From: Pseudomonas sp. Ga0074129
GTDB taxonomy: Bacteria > Pseudomonadota > Gammaproteobacteria > Pseudomonadales > Pseudomonadaceae
DNA: 48,267 bases
Reading direction: 5' to 3'
Assembly (NCBI GenBank): GCA_001465025.1
Contig: LNDO01000115.1
Coordinates: 1 to 48,267 of the forward strand
This document shows positions 16,901 to 26,243 of this stretch, in pieces. Each line of letters opens with the position of its first letter. Within the stretch, counting starts at the first letter, position 1. The translations under genes were made by a program, and so were the position numbers. The notes under the pieces are model-generated. The model was not told the origin of the DNA. It did not search any database and saw only the letters and a list, made by a program, of their open reading frames with translations.

Positions 16901-17446
16901 GACCAAGCACTGAGCAAGGCCGTGGCGCGTTACTACTTCAAACTGCTGGCCTATAAAGACGAGTACGAAGTGGCGCGGCTGTACAGCGACGGCAGTTTTA
17001 TCCGCCAGCTAGAGGCGCAGTTTGAGGGCGACTACCGCCTGCAATTTCACCTGGCCCCCACTTGGCTGAGCAAGCCGGATGCGCGCACGGGGGTGATCCG
17101 CAAGCGTCAGTTTGGCCCTTGGATGCTCAAGGCTTTCGGCCTGCTGGCCAAGTTCAAGTTCCTGCGTGGCACGCCGTTGGATGTGTTTGGCTACAGCGCC
17201 GAACGCAAGTTGGAGCTGGACCTGATCGATGACTACGAGCACGATCTGGAATACCTGCTCAAGGAACTCAACGCCGACAACTACCGCACCGCGCTGGCGC
17301 TGGCCGAACTGCCGGAGCAGATTCGCGGTTACGGTCACGTCAAAGAAGCCGCTGTAGCGAAAGCCCGTGAAAGCAGTCAGCAACTCAGGGCGCGGATGCT
17401 CGTCAGTGAGATTCAGGCCGTGCGCTTGTTTGAGCCCGCAGCCTGA
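13979..17446 (+). CDS. Indolepyruvate ferredoxin oxidoreductase family protein (fused alpha/beta/gamma)
   Basis: 1155 residues. The ATG at 13979 has TAGGAG eight bases ahead, so it was preferred over upstream in-frame codons. The order is: pyruvate-ferredoxin-like N-terminal domain (GTQALTRLPMLQKQRD, SGYRGSPLG), TPP-binding region (FCSGCPHN, then GGEGATWIGQAPF and YNDAVAMTGGQP), a cysteine cluster CEGCGDCSVKSNC at 634-646 with further Cys in CNKDFSCVEGFC, and a C-terminal gamma-type domain (LLPGVGGSGVTTVGALLG). It oxidatively decarboxylates aryl pyruvates or other 2-oxo acids to acyl-CoA with ferredoxin. The fused form is common in Proteobacteria. The divergent Lrp gene probably regulates it. 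Confidence 0.92.
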   Translation: MSLAEIRLDDKYRLATGHLYLTGTQALTRLPMLQKQRDAAHGLNTACFISGYRGSPLGNLDKSLWDAKQYLKDNHIHFQPGVNEELAATSVWGSQQTSLFPGARYDGVFAMWYGKGPGVDRCGDVFKHGNSAGVSEHGGVLLLAGDDHGCKSSSIANQSEHAFIAASIPVLNPANVQEILDYGIIGWELSRYSGCWVALKTIAENVDSSAVVEVDPLRMQVKIPEDFKLPEDGVYIRWPDPPLAQEARLNTYKIYAARAFALANNLNQIKLDSPNPRLGIITTGKSYLDVRQALDDLGLDDALCAQVGLRVLKVGMSWPLEPVSVHEFADGLDEILVVEEKRSIIEDQLTGQLYNWPVGKRPVVVGEFDEAGHSLLPNLSELTPAMIARAIAKRLAPIYSSAQIEERLAFLAAKEASLAAPKHHTTRTPHFCSGCPHNTSTKLPEGSRAQGGIGCHYMTQWMDRNTDTFTQMGGEGATWIGQAPFTDTPHIFQNLGDGTYFHSGQLALRASVAAGVNITYKILYNDAVAMTGGQPIDGELRVDQLSQQVYAEGVKRIALVTDEPEKYQTRATFAPIVTFHHRRDLDAVQRELREFQGCSVIIYDQTCATEKRRRRKRGKLVDPQKRAFINPAVCEGCGDCSVKSNCLSVLPLETELGRKREIDQNACNKDFSCVEGFCPSFVTVHGGSLRKPEAVGLGALFIALPEPRLPTLQRPWNILLPGVGGSGVTTVGALLGIAAHSEGKGCTVLDQAGLAQKFGPVITHIRIAATQDDIFAVRIAAGEADLLLGCDLVVAASEEALAKLNDKIAHAVVNSHESATAEFTRNPDAQVPGAAMREALIEAVGASKTHFVDASRLATRLLGDTIATNLFMLGFAYQKGLVPVSAEAINKAIELNGVGVTLNQQAFLWGRRAAHDAAAVERLAKPEVIEAPHCQTLEEIIADRVVRLTAYQNTAYAERYREQVARVQQVDKSADQALSKAVARYYFKLLAYKDEYEVARLYSDGSFIRQLEAQFEGDYRLQFHLAPTWLSKPDARTGVIRKRQFGPWMLKAFGLLAKFKFLRGTPLDVFGYSAERKLELDLIDDYEHDLEYLLKELNADNYRTALALAELPEQIRGYGHVKEAAVAKARESSQQLRARMLVSEIQAVRLFEPAA

Positions 17447-17486
17447 GGGCGATCACGCAAGGAGTGGCCGGCGGTGGGGCGTCGGC

Positions 17487-17966
17487 TTACTCCAGCTGCA
17501 GCGCCAGGCTGATGCCGTGGTGTTTGAAGCCCAGGTTGGCGTAAAACCCATGGGCGGCTTCACGGCTCTGACTGCTGGACAGCGCCAGCTTGTAGCAGTC
17601 CCAGGCGCGGGCGCGTTCGATGGCTTTGCCCATCAACGCCTGGCCAACGCCTAAGCCGCGCGCGTCCTCATCCACCACCACATCTTCCACAATCGCCGAG
17701 CGGGCAAAGTTATGCGCCAAGTGCTCAATCAGGTGCAGGGCGCAGGTGCCGAGCAGTTTGCCTTCGCGCTCAGCCACCAACACCACGCGGCTCACCGGCA
17801 GTTCACTCAAACGCAAGGCCAATAACTTGGCGTCGCAGCGCGGCTCATCGGGAGCCAGTTGTTGCAGCAAAGCCGCCAAGGCTGGCGCATCGGTCACGCA
17901 AGCGGCGCGCAGGTGGAAATCGGCAAAGGGCGAATCCGGCAGGTTGAGTGAAGCAGCGGGGCGCAT
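17487..17966 (-). CDS. GNAT-family N-acetyltransferase
   Basis: 159 residues from the ATG at 17966, chosen because AAGGAG lies six bases before it. The GNAT fold is seen in the acetyl-CoA-binding loop VVVDEDARGLGVGQALMGKA and the C-terminal SSSQSREAAHGFYANLGF. The substrate is not predictable. It is convergent with the large oxidoreductase gene, 40 bp apart. Confidence 0.88.
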   Translation of the reverse strand: MRPAASLNLPDSPFADFHLRAACVTDAPALAALLQQLAPDEPRCDAKLLALRLSELPVSRVVLVAEREGKLLGTCALHLIEHLAHNFARSAIVEDVVVDEDARGLGVGQALMGKAIERARAWDCYKLALSSSQSREAAHGFYANLGFKHHGISLALQLE

Positions 17967-18083
17967 GGCATTCTCCTTGAGCGATGAGTGCACAGTATCG
18001 CGCCCGCTTAATGGCAGCGGCATGACAAAACGCCTCGGCCTCGCTAAGATGCCGCCCGCAAGTCATCTTGCCTATCCCGTTGC

Positions 18084-18158
18084 GTTCCCATAGTTCAATG
18101 GATAGAACAAGCCCCTCCTAAGGGCTAGATACTGGTTCGAATCCAGTTGGGAACGCCA
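18084..18158 (+). tRNA. tRNA-Arg (anticodon CCT), CCA encoded
   Basis: It folds as a cloverleaf: acceptor GTTCCCA/TGGGAAC, D stem GTTC/GAAC, anticodon stem AGCCC/GGGCT with loop CTCCTAA (anticodon CCT), T stem ACTGG/CCAGT with loop TTCGAAT, discriminator G, then encoded CCA. The total is 75 bases. Confidence 0.95.
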
Positions 18159-19828
<1,670 letters not shown>

Positions 19829-19844
19829 ACCTGCTCGCCTCCCG

Positions 19845-19875
19845 GAAAAATGCCCGCCTTGTGCGGGCATTTTTT
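19845..19875 (+). terminator. Intrinsic terminator of gdhA
   Basis: TGCCCGC (19851-19857) pairs with GCGGGCA (19863-19869) over CTTGT, flanked by AAAAA and TTTTTT. Confidence 0.92.
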
Positions 19876-19925
19876 AGGTGTGATTTATAGGTTGTGTGGC
19901 TGCCAACTTACTTTGGGTAAGCAAG

Positions 19926-19990
19926 TAAAAAGTCCCGAAACAGGTTGGTTTCGAGGCTTTGGATTCTGCGGTTTGGAGGGTGTGATGGGT
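19926..19990 (-). repeat. Decayed copy of the tRNA-Gly 3' end and its terminator
   Basis: This segment (AAAAAGTCCCGAAACAGGTT, then GATTCTGCGGTTTGGAG and TGATGGG) aligns in the same orientation with 21794-21853, which is the terminator plus 3' end of tRNA-Gly, at roughly 80 per cent by eye. The rest of the tRNA is absent. Together the two copies bracket about 1.85 kb of accessory genes, as the two att sites of an old integrated element would. Confidence 0.6.
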
Positions 19991-20015
19991 TTCGCTATGT
20001 TCAACCCATCCTACG
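19984..20015 (-). repeat. GTAGGATGGGTTGAAC-type repeat
   Basis: On the minus strand this reads CGTAGGATGGGTTGAACATA followed by GCGAAACCCATC. It is a short imperfect inverted repeat (GATGGGTT/AACCCATC) and is nearly the same as the unit at 29467-29498. Its TAG provides the stop of the truncated MFS gene. Confidence 0.75.
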
Positions 20016-20283
20016 AGCTAAGCAGGCCACCGACTAAACCTGCACCAGCCCCGAGCATCAAGCCGGGGCGACGGCCATGGCGTTGCATAAACCGCGATAA
20101 CGGTTGCACGCTGAACAGGTTGCCGAGCATCCATATACACAGTGGCAAGGTGGCCAGGCCATTCAATGGTGCCAGTTGTAACCCGACCAGGGCGGTCAGG
20201 GTTATACCGATTATCGAGCACGACCAATACAGCGCCTGCCCGGCGAATAACAGGCGAATCGATGGATTGCGTAACAGCAACAT
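20011..20283 (-). pseudogene. MFS transporter, N-terminal fragment
   Basis: 90 residues covering only the first few membrane spans of a major facilitator (RNPSIRLLFAGQALYWSCSI, then RFMQRHGRRPGLMLGAGAG, the loop 2-3 type motif). A full protein would be about 400 residues. It ends in a repeat that supplies the stop codon, and no remaining part lies beyond. It is most likely a nonfunctional remnant. Confidence 0.75.
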
Positions 20284-20315
20284 AAGGCGACTCTCGCGAA
20301 ATACAGGCGTTGACG

Positions 20316-20564
20316 TTAGGGCGCGGTGCGGCAGCCGGCAGGGTTGTGTACCCGCTCACGTGAAGCTGGGGCGCTGTCCAGCTTGGCTACTGGACGGATG
20401 GGGCGGCGCACCAGTTCACCACCACAATTCGGGCAGTGGCCCTGCAGGTGAGTGTCGGCGCAGCCACTGCAGAAGGTGCACTCGAACGAGCAGATCCGCG
20501 CATCCAGCGCGTGCGGGGGCAGATCACGGTCACAGCATTCGCAATTGGGGCGTAGCTCAAGCAT
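20316..20564 (-). CDS. DUF1272 small cysteine-rich protein
   Basis: 82 residues from the ATG at 20564; the longer frame is the shadow of the upstream regulator. Its N-terminal half is full of paired cysteines (MLELRPNCECCDRDLP, CSFECTFCSGCADTHLQGHCPNCGGE), typical of DUF1272, likely a zinc-binding fold of unknown function. The start overlaps the end of the GlxA-type gene by eight bases, so the two are co-translated. The C-terminal 25 residues (KLDSAPASRERVHNPAG) are basic and not part of the domain. Confidence 0.85.
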   Translation of the reverse strand: MLELRPNCECCDRDLPPHALDARICSFECTFCSGCADTHLQGHCPNCGGELVRRPIRPVAKLDSAPASRERVHNPAGCRTAP

Positions 20565-21564
20565 GGTGAGTCTCCCGGCCGAAGCGTTCGGCATATTCCA
20601 AGGGGCTGACGGAAAGGTGCTTGTGGAAAACCCGGCGCAGGTTTTCCGGGTGGCCAAAGCCGGTGAGTCTTGCCACTGTGCTGATCGATGCCTGTGCGTC
20701 TTGCAGCAGGGCGCGGGCCGCCTCCAGGCGAATGCGCTCGACATAGCGTGCCGGGCCGGTGCCCAACTCTTTAGCGAACACCCGGGACAGCGTCCGCGGT
20801 GTCAATCGGGCCTGCTCAGCCAACGCCTCTAGGGATAAATCCCCGCCCAGGTTGCAGGGGATCCAGGCCAGCAGCTCGGCTAGACGTGGGGTACGGCTGG
20901 GTTCAGGGGCGAGCAGGGCACTGAATTGCGCCTGACCACCGGGGCGGCGCAAAAACATCACCAAACGACGGGCCACGGCCAGCGCCATGCTGCGCCCGAG
21001 GTCGGCCTCCACCAAGGCAAGGGCCAGATCGATACCCGCCGTTACCCCGGCAGAAGTGAACAGGTGAGCCGTGCGACTATCTCCGGGGTCATAGGTGTGC
21101 AGACAGTCAGCGTCCACCTGTAAATGCGCATGCTCGCGCAAACTGTCCATATCGGCCCAGTGGGTGGTAACGCGCTGACCGTCGAGCAAGCCAGTGCGGG
21201 CCAGGATCAGTGCCCCCGAGCAGACCGAGCCAAGGCGGCGAATCTGTGGTTCGGCACGGCATAACCAGGCCAACAATGCCTGGTTCTCGCATTGCAGGGT
21301 TTCGCCAGCACCGCCGGGAATCAGCAGGGTATCCAGCGTGCTGGGGTCGCAGTCTGCCCAACTGGCGTCGGCCAGTAAACGCATGCCGGCGGAGCTGTTT
21401 ACCGGGCCGGTGTGCTCGCTTAGCAGGAGCAGGCGATAAGCGTCACCCAGGCCCTGCCGGTTACGCTCGACGTTGGCCGAGGCGAAAACTTGCAGCGGGC
21501 CAACGACATCCAGGCTCATAAAGTCCGGGTAGATTAGGGCGGCAATGCATTTGCGGGTGTCCAT
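20557..21564 (-). CDS. GlxA-type transcriptional regulator (DJ-1/PfpI plus AraC HTH)
   Basis: 335 residues from the ATG at 21564. Residues about 5-190 form the DJ-1/PfpI (class I amidotransferase-like) domain with the nucleophile-elbow-like Cys in LGSVCSGALILARTGLLDGQ. Residues about 225-325 are an AraC-type double HTH (LSLEALAEQARLTPRTLSRV, and ISTVARLTGFGHPENLRRVF). Such proteins act as activators responding to small metabolites such as amino-acid derivatives. The target is probably its downstream partner or a distant gene. It lies in the accessory patch between the tRNA-Gly copies. Confidence 0.9.
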   Translation of the reverse strand: MDTRKCIAALIYPDFMSLDVVGPLQVFASANVERNRQGLGDAYRLLLLSEHTGPVNSSAGMRLLADASWADCDPSTLDTLLIPGGAGETLQCENQALLAWLCRAEPQIRRLGSVCSGALILARTGLLDGQRVTTHWADMDSLREHAHLQVDADCLHTYDPGDSRTAHLFTSAGVTAGIDLALALVEADLGRSMALAVARRLVMFLRRPGGQAQFSALLAPEPSRTPRLAELLAWIPCNLGGDLSLEALAEQARLTPRTLSRVFAKELGTGPARYVERIRLEAARALLQDAQASISTVARLTGFGHPENLRRVFHKHLSVSPLEYAERFGRETHHA

Positions 21565-21793
21565 GGCGATCTCTGCGAGCACGATGGACAAAGTGTGGCC
21601 CTGCGCAGTTCTGGCGACAACGACATTAATCCCACAAGTCTCGCCACTTTCTGCGAATGAACCGCCCTAGTGATGGACCTCGTACAGGCGAAGACCCGTG
21701 GCAGTACCTGCAGTGGCTGAGTTTCATTGTCTGGCACTCCGACCCAACCCAATAGCCGACCCACTTCCGACCTAGCCATAAGCCAGAAAGCAA

Positions 21794-21825
21794 AAAGCCC
21801 CGAAACCGTTTGGTTTCAGGGCTTT
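21794..21825 (-). terminator. Terminator of tRNA-Gly
   Basis: AAAGCCCCGAAACC (21794-21807) pairs with GGTTTCAGGGCTTT (21812-21825) with one mismatch over GTTT. On the minus strand it ends in TTTTTG just after the tRNA. Confidence 0.9.
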
Positions 21826-21838
21826 AGATTCTGCAATT

Positions 21839-21912
21839 TGGAGCGGGCGATGGGAATCGAACCCACAGCTCTAGCTTGGGAAGCTAGGGTATTACCACTA
21901 TACGACGCCCGC
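21839..21912 (-). tRNA. tRNA-Gly (anticodon CCC), CCA encoded
   Basis: Acceptor GCGGGCG/CGCCCGC, anticodon stem CTAGC/GCTAG with loop TTCCCAA (anticodon CCC), T arm GTGGGTTCGATTCCCAT, discriminator T and encoded CCA. A terminator follows on the same strand, and a decayed copy of the 3' end lies at 19926-19990. Confidence 0.95.
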
Positions 21913-22007
21913 AGCGGGTGCCTTTATACCGGAAGTCTTGGCTGAAATGAAGCCTGCAGCGCGGCTATCTGGGTTTGCGCGCTGCAGGCTTGTGCCGTGG
22001 TGGTGTT

Positions 22008-22892
22008 TCATACGGCGATGGCGTGGCGCAGGTCTTCGCTTGGGCGGTAGCTGGAGTGGGCGCGTGGCGTGGCTTGCAGGAAGTTGAGCAAGGCCGTTTG
22101 GCTCTGTAACCATGCCTTTTTGTGCTCCATGTCGAGAAAGTGCCCGGCGTTGTTGATTGTGGCGAACTGGCAGTCGTTGAGGTACTTGGCGAACAGGCGC
22201 ACGTCGGTCGGTGAGGTGTACTCGTCATGCTCGCCGTTGATAAACAGCAGCGGGATGTCGATGGCCGACAGGCATTCCATCTGGCAGTGGTTGTCCATGT
22301 GCACCACTTGGTTGATGTGGGCGTACATCTGCAGGTACTCGTGGTTATCCAGGCTGCTGATATGCCGATGGTTGTAGCGTTTGAACAGTGAGGGCAGGTA
22401 TTTGCCGATGGTGCTGTTGACCAGTTGGCCGACGTTTTCACCGTCGATGGCTTTCAGGTGGGTCATGCCTTTGCTTAGGTAGTCGAGCATAGGCTCGTTG
22501 AGCAAGGGCGAGAAGGAGGTGATTACGGCCTTTTCAATACGTGCTGGGCGCTGCGCCAGGGCGAGCATGGCGGCAACGCCACCCCAGGAGAACGACAGCA
22601 GATAGTTGGCCTGAAAGTGCTCAATCAGCTCGAGCAGAATGCTCGCTTCATCTTCTTTGCTGATCGGCTTGTTGTGGCTGTTGTGGGCTTTTGACTGGCC
22701 GGCATAGGGCTGATCGTAGAGCACCACATTGAACTGCGGTTGCAGGTATTTGATGGTTTGCGCAAAGGCAGCGGTGGTGGCCAGCGAGCCGTTGATCAGG
22801 ATGATGGTCTTGCGCGCGCTGGGGTTGGCGTAGAACTCCGTGTGAACCTTAAACGTCCTGTGTATATCGACGACCGCGATAGCTGGCTTCAT
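22008..22892 (-). CDS. phaG: PhaG, (R)-3-hydroxyacyl-ACP:CoA transferase/thioesterase of mcl-PHA synthesis
   Basis: 294 residues; P. putida PhaG has 295. The ATG at 22892 follows AGGAGG at a normal distance. It is an alpha/beta hydrolase: oxyanion region IILINGSLATTAAFAQTIK at about 30-48, nucleophile S102 in FSFSWGG, acid in INGEHDEYTSP, and His in NAGHFLDME. These segments match PhaG as I remember it more closely than RhlA. PhaG releases 3-hydroxydecanoyl units from fatty acid synthesis for mcl-PHA. RhlA (rhamnolipid precursor) is the main alternative; no rhlB or PHA synthase is nearby. Confidence 0.88.
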   Translation of the reverse strand: MKPAIAVVDIHRTFKVHTEFYANPSARKTIILINGSLATTAAFAQTIKYLQPQFNVVLYDQPYAGQSKAHNSHNKPISKEDEASILLELIEHFQANYLLSFSWGGVAAMLALAQRPARIEKAVITSFSPLLNEPMLDYLSKGMTHLKAIDGENVGQLVNSTIGKYLPSLFKRYNHRHISSLDNHEYLQMYAHINQVVHMDNHCQMECLSAIDIPLLFINGEHDEYTSPTDVRLFAKYLNDCQFATINNAGHFLDMEHKKAWLQSQTALLNFLQATPRAHSSYRPSEDLRHAIAV

Positions 22893-23483
22893 GTCGTTTC
22901 CTCCTGGCGCAAAAATGGGCATGGCTAAACGGCGACGCCGTTAAACCGGGCTAAGTAGGACAGTCAGGAAAGCGCCTGGACGTGACAGCACGATGTCAGG
23001 CTGGAGGATTTTATAAGTTATTTATTTTCAATCAGTTAGGGCTGAAAGAGAGCGTTCGTCCACGACCCTTGAGCAGGTGTGGAGCGACGTCTTTGACCAG
23101 GCAGGAACCCATTTCGCGCAGTGCGCAAACAACCGATGAAGCGCTTAGATGGCTTTAGTGACTGTTAAGTCACATTAAGACCTTATGGTTCGATTTAAGC
23201 AGCGAAGGCGGGTGCTGACAAGCCTTAATTTATCTTTCTGCACAAAACCTGTGCGTCGATTCAGAGGGGCGTTGTTGTCATTTTGCGCGGGGCAATTGCT
23301 CGATAAGATCTCGCGCGTTTTGTTGACGCGCTGCCCCGCATCGCACAGGCACTTGCGCTGGCCCAAGGTTGCTGAGCATGAGTAAGCGCTGCAAAAAACG
23401 GCGAGACCTTAAGTGCGCGTTGAGCAAGCCATGCATCCAGATACGAGGTAGGAGGATGGCGCTTTACTCATCCCCCTGAAGGG
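22893..23483. other. Gene-free region between phaG and the AraC gene
   Basis: 591 bp with no convincing ORF. It holds an AT-rich patch (23010-23030), a perfect GTGACT-GTTA-AGTCAC dyad (23158-23173) and a nested inverted repeat at 23287-23339 (GCGGGGCA/TGCCCCGC around GCGCG/CGCGC). The phaG promoter should lie here. No U-tract follows the nested repeat on either strand, so it is not a standard terminator. Confidence 0.5.
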
Positions 23484-24506
23484 CTAACTGTTGCGTCTGT
23501 TTTCGCGAAATTCGCCCGGCGTTTGCCCGGTCCAGGTTTTGAAGCTGCGGTGAAAGGAGCGCGATTCGGTAAAGCCTAGGTAGCTGGCGATATCCTGTAT
23601 CGCCAGGTCGCTGCGCAGCAGGTAGTGCTCGGCCAGTTCTTGGCGCAACTCATCGAGAATCTGCTGATAGCTGGTGCCAGCCAGTTGCAGGTGACGCTGC
23701 AGGGTGCGCACCGTCACGTTGAATTTCTCTGCGACGCGTTCTTTGCGCGGCAGGCCATCTTTGAGCAGCAGGCGCAGGGCGTTTTTCACCCGTTGCGGCA
23801 GCGGCTCGTTGTCGTCCAGCCCGGCCATCAGGGTCAGGGCGTGTTCTTCCAGGGTGCGCAGCAGGTTGGCGTCGGCCTGGCGCAGCGGCACGCTGAGGTA
23901 TTCCAGCGGCACGATCAGCGCATTGCAGCTTTGCTCAAAGCGAATTGGGCAGCCGAAAATCGCTTCGTACTCAGCCACATCCACACCCTGCGGCAGGGCA
24001 TGTTCGAACCAGGCTTCTGTGGGGGAACGGTCCATGTCGGCGATCCAGCGCGCATAGAGCAGCCAGGAGGCCAAGACGTTTTCCACCATGTGCCGGCGAA
24101 TCGGCTCGGCCTGATGGCGGCAGGTCCAGATCATTTTGACGTGATCACTGGCCGCCTCGACCCGGCTGACACCCATATCTCCCACCAGTTTTTCATAGGG
24201 CATGATGCGGCTCATGGCTTCGCCGAGGGTGGCGCAGTTCATGGTGATATAGCCCAGCACGCTCCAGGAGCCCGGCTGTACAAAGCGTGCACAGTGCAGG
24301 CCAAACAGCGGGTCATCGGATGCCTGCAGCAGATGGCCGAGCAGGCGCTCGTGGGTTTCACTGGGGATGCGTTTGCTGTTGTCGGTCAGTTCAGCGGCGT
24401 TAATGCCGGCTGCCGCCAAGGCCTGATCGGTATCCAGACCCAGTTGTTCGGCATGGCGCAGGTATTTGAGCAGGGAGGGCACAGAGGTGTAGCCGAGGTT
24501 TTCCAT
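23484..24506 (-). CDS. AraC-family regulator (OruR/ArgR-like layout) divergent to the oxidase gene
   Basis: 340 residues from the ATG at 24506 (MENLGYTSVPSLLKYLRHAE). It has a long N-terminal arabinose-binding-like domain (about 15-200) and a C-terminal AraC HTH (VAEKFNVTVRTLQRHLQLAG, then IQDIASYLGFTESRSFHRSF). It is divergent from the alkyl-DHAP-synthase-like gene and so is the likely regulator of the three-gene cluster. Its ligand is unknown; a lipid or polyol is possible from context. Confidence 0.9.
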   Translation of the reverse strand: MENLGYTSVPSLLKYLRHAEQLGLDTDQALAAAGINAAELTDNSKRIPSETHERLLGHLLQASDDPLFGLHCARFVQPGSWSVLGYITMNCATLGEAMSRIMPYEKLVGDMGVSRVEAASDHVKMIWTCRHQAEPIRRHMVENVLASWLLYARWIADMDRSPTEAWFEHALPQGVDVAEYEAIFGCPIRFEQSCNALIVPLEYLSVPLRQADANLLRTLEEHALTLMAGLDDNEPLPQRVKNALRLLLKDGLPRKERVAEKFNVTVRTLQRHLQLAGTSYQQILDELRQELAEHYLLRSDLAIQDIASYLGFTESRSFHRSFKTWTGQTPGEFRENRRNS

Positions 24507-24645
24507 GGGCCTGTTCTTATTCTGAGTGCATATTCTGAATGGCTTGATTGGCGATATCGGCTGGCTCGATACGACAGTGACGCCCACGTGTGGCCCGCTA
24601 GTATAGGCAGCCATTGCAGGTGACTGAAATATCCGGGAGACACAG

Positions 24646-26241
24646 ATGCGACGTTGGAACGGCTGGGGTGATGACGCAACGGTGGTGGAGCTGCCTGCCC
24701 ATGGTGAGGCTTTTCTGGCTGAGCTGATTGGCGCAGGTCAGACGCTGGCTGATGCCAGCCTGGAGCAAGTGCTGGCGACGGTGCCCGCCTCGCGTCTGCA
24801 GGCTCATCCACTGATCTGCCTAAATGCCGAAGACCGCGTGCGTCACGCCCGTGGCCAAAGCCTGCCGGACTGGCTGGCGATGCGCTCCGGCGATTTCGGT
24901 GTGTTCCCCGATGGCGTGGCCTACCCGGAAAGCGCCGCGCAGATCCGCGAATTGCTGGCCTGGGCCAGTCAGCAGGATCTGATCGTTATCCCTTATGGCG
25001 GTGGCACCTCGGTGGCCGGGCATATCAACCCGCAGGCCAGCAGCAAGCCGGTGCTGACGTTATCGCTTGAGCGCATGGGCAAGCTGATCGAGATCGATCA
25101 CGACAGCCTGATCGCTACCTTCGGCCCCGGTGCCGCTGGCCCGCAGGTGGAAAGCCAGTTGCGCGCGCAGGGCTATACCCTCGGCCATTTCCCGCAGTCG
25201 TGGGAACTGTCGACTTTGGGCGGTTGGGTGGCCAGCCGTTCCAGTGGCCAGCAGTCGCTGCGCTACGGGCGCATCGAGCAATTGTTTGCCGGCGGTAAGG
25301 TCGAGACCTTTGCCGGCACTCTGGAAATTCCGACCTTTCCGGCGTCTGCCGCGGGGCCTGATCTACGCGAAATCCTCATGGGTTCGGAAGGGCGCTTCGG
25401 CATTATTTCTGAGGTCAAGGTGCGCATTACCCGCCTGGCCGAGCAGGAGAATTTCTACGCGGTGTTTTTGCCCAACTGGCAGCAGGCGCTGAGCGCCATT
25501 CGCAGCCTTGCTCAGGCTCGCGTGCCGCTGTCGATGCTGCGCCTGTCCAACGCCATTGAAACCAAAACCCAGCTTGCATTGGCCGGCCATCCGCAGCAGA
25601 TCGCCTGGCTGGAAAAATACCTAGCGCTGCGCGGCGCGCGTGAGGGCAAGTGCATGCTGACCTTCGGCGTCACCGGCAGCCGCACACAAAATGCCGCTTC
25701 GCTGAAGCAGGCGAAAAAGCTACTTAAGGGGTTTGGCGGCATCTTCACAGGCACTCTGCTGGGCAAAAAATGGGCAGAAAACCGCTTCCGTTTCCCCTAC
25801 CTGCGCCATGGCCTGTGGGCCGCCGGTTATGCAGTGGACACCCTGGAAACCGCCACCGACTGGAGCAATGTCGACAACCTGCTGAACAAGGTTGAGGCCA
25901 GCTTGCGCAACGGCTTGAGCGAAGAGGGCGAACAGGTGCATGTGTTTACCCACCTGTCTCACGTCTACAACGAAGGCTCGAGCATCTACACCACCTACGT
26001 GTTCCGCCCTGGCAGCAACTATGCCGAGGCCATGGCGCGTTGGCAGAAACTCAAACATGCCGCCAGCCTGACCATCGCCGAAAACCGCGGCACCATCAGC
26101 CATCAACACGGTGTCGGCCGCGACCATGCGCCCTATCTGCCCATTGAGAAAGGCGAGTTGGGCATGGCCACGCTCAAGGCATTGGCCGGGCACTTCGACC
26201 CCGAGCAGCGCCTGGCTCCTGGCGTGTTGATTCAGGATTGA
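24646..26241 (+). CDS. FAD-binding oxidase resembling alkyl-dihydroxyacetonephosphate synthase
   Basis: 531 residues with GGGAG seven bases before the ATG. A PCMH-type FAD domain occupies about 95-270 (VIPYGGGTSVAGHI, FPQSWELSTLGGWVASRSSG, GSEGRFGIISEVKVRIT). The C-terminal domain of the VAO/D-lactate dehydrogenase type includes NRGTISHQHGVGRDHAPYL. Human AGPS has HHHGVG at the matching place, while this protein has HQHGVG. AGPS swaps the acyl group of acyl-DHAP for an alkyl group in ether-lipid synthesis. The GlpD-like neighbour that can make DHAP supports such a role, but a hydroxy-acid oxidase is possible. Confidence 0.85.
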   Translation: MRRWNGWGDDATVVELPAHGEAFLAELIGAGQTLADASLEQVLATVPASRLQAHPLICLNAEDRVRHARGQSLPDWLAMRSGDFGVFPDGVAYPESAAQIRELLAWASQQDLIVIPYGGGTSVAGHINPQASSKPVLTLSLERMGKLIEIDHDSLIATFGPGAAGPQVESQLRAQGYTLGHFPQSWELSTLGGWVASRSSGQQSLRYGRIEQLFAGGKVETFAGTLEIPTFPASAAGPDLREILMGSEGRFGIISEVKVRITRLAEQENFYAVFLPNWQQALSAIRSLAQARVPLSMLRLSNAIETKTQLALAGHPQQIAWLEKYLALRGAREGKCMLTFGVTGSRTQNAASLKQAKKLLKGFGGIFTGTLLGKKWAENRFRFPYLRHGLWAAGYAVDTLETATDWSNVDNLLNKVEASLRNGLSEEGEQVHVFTHLSHVYNEGSSIYTTYVFRPGSNYAEAMARWQKLKHAASLTIAENRGTISHQHGVGRDHAPYLPIEKGELGMATLKALAGHFDPEQRLAPGVLIQD

Positions 26242-26243
26242 TG

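Noticed and set aside
22008-22892. Calling the alpha/beta hydrolase RhlA
   Set aside because: Motifs match PhaG better as I remember both, length is as in PhaG, and no rhlB or rhlR/I is near; RhlA remains the alternative.
23353-23370. TGGCCCAAGGTTGCT as a sigma-54 promoter
   Set aside because: The GG-to-GC distance is 9 rather than 10 bases and the direction points away from the minus-strand genes nearby.
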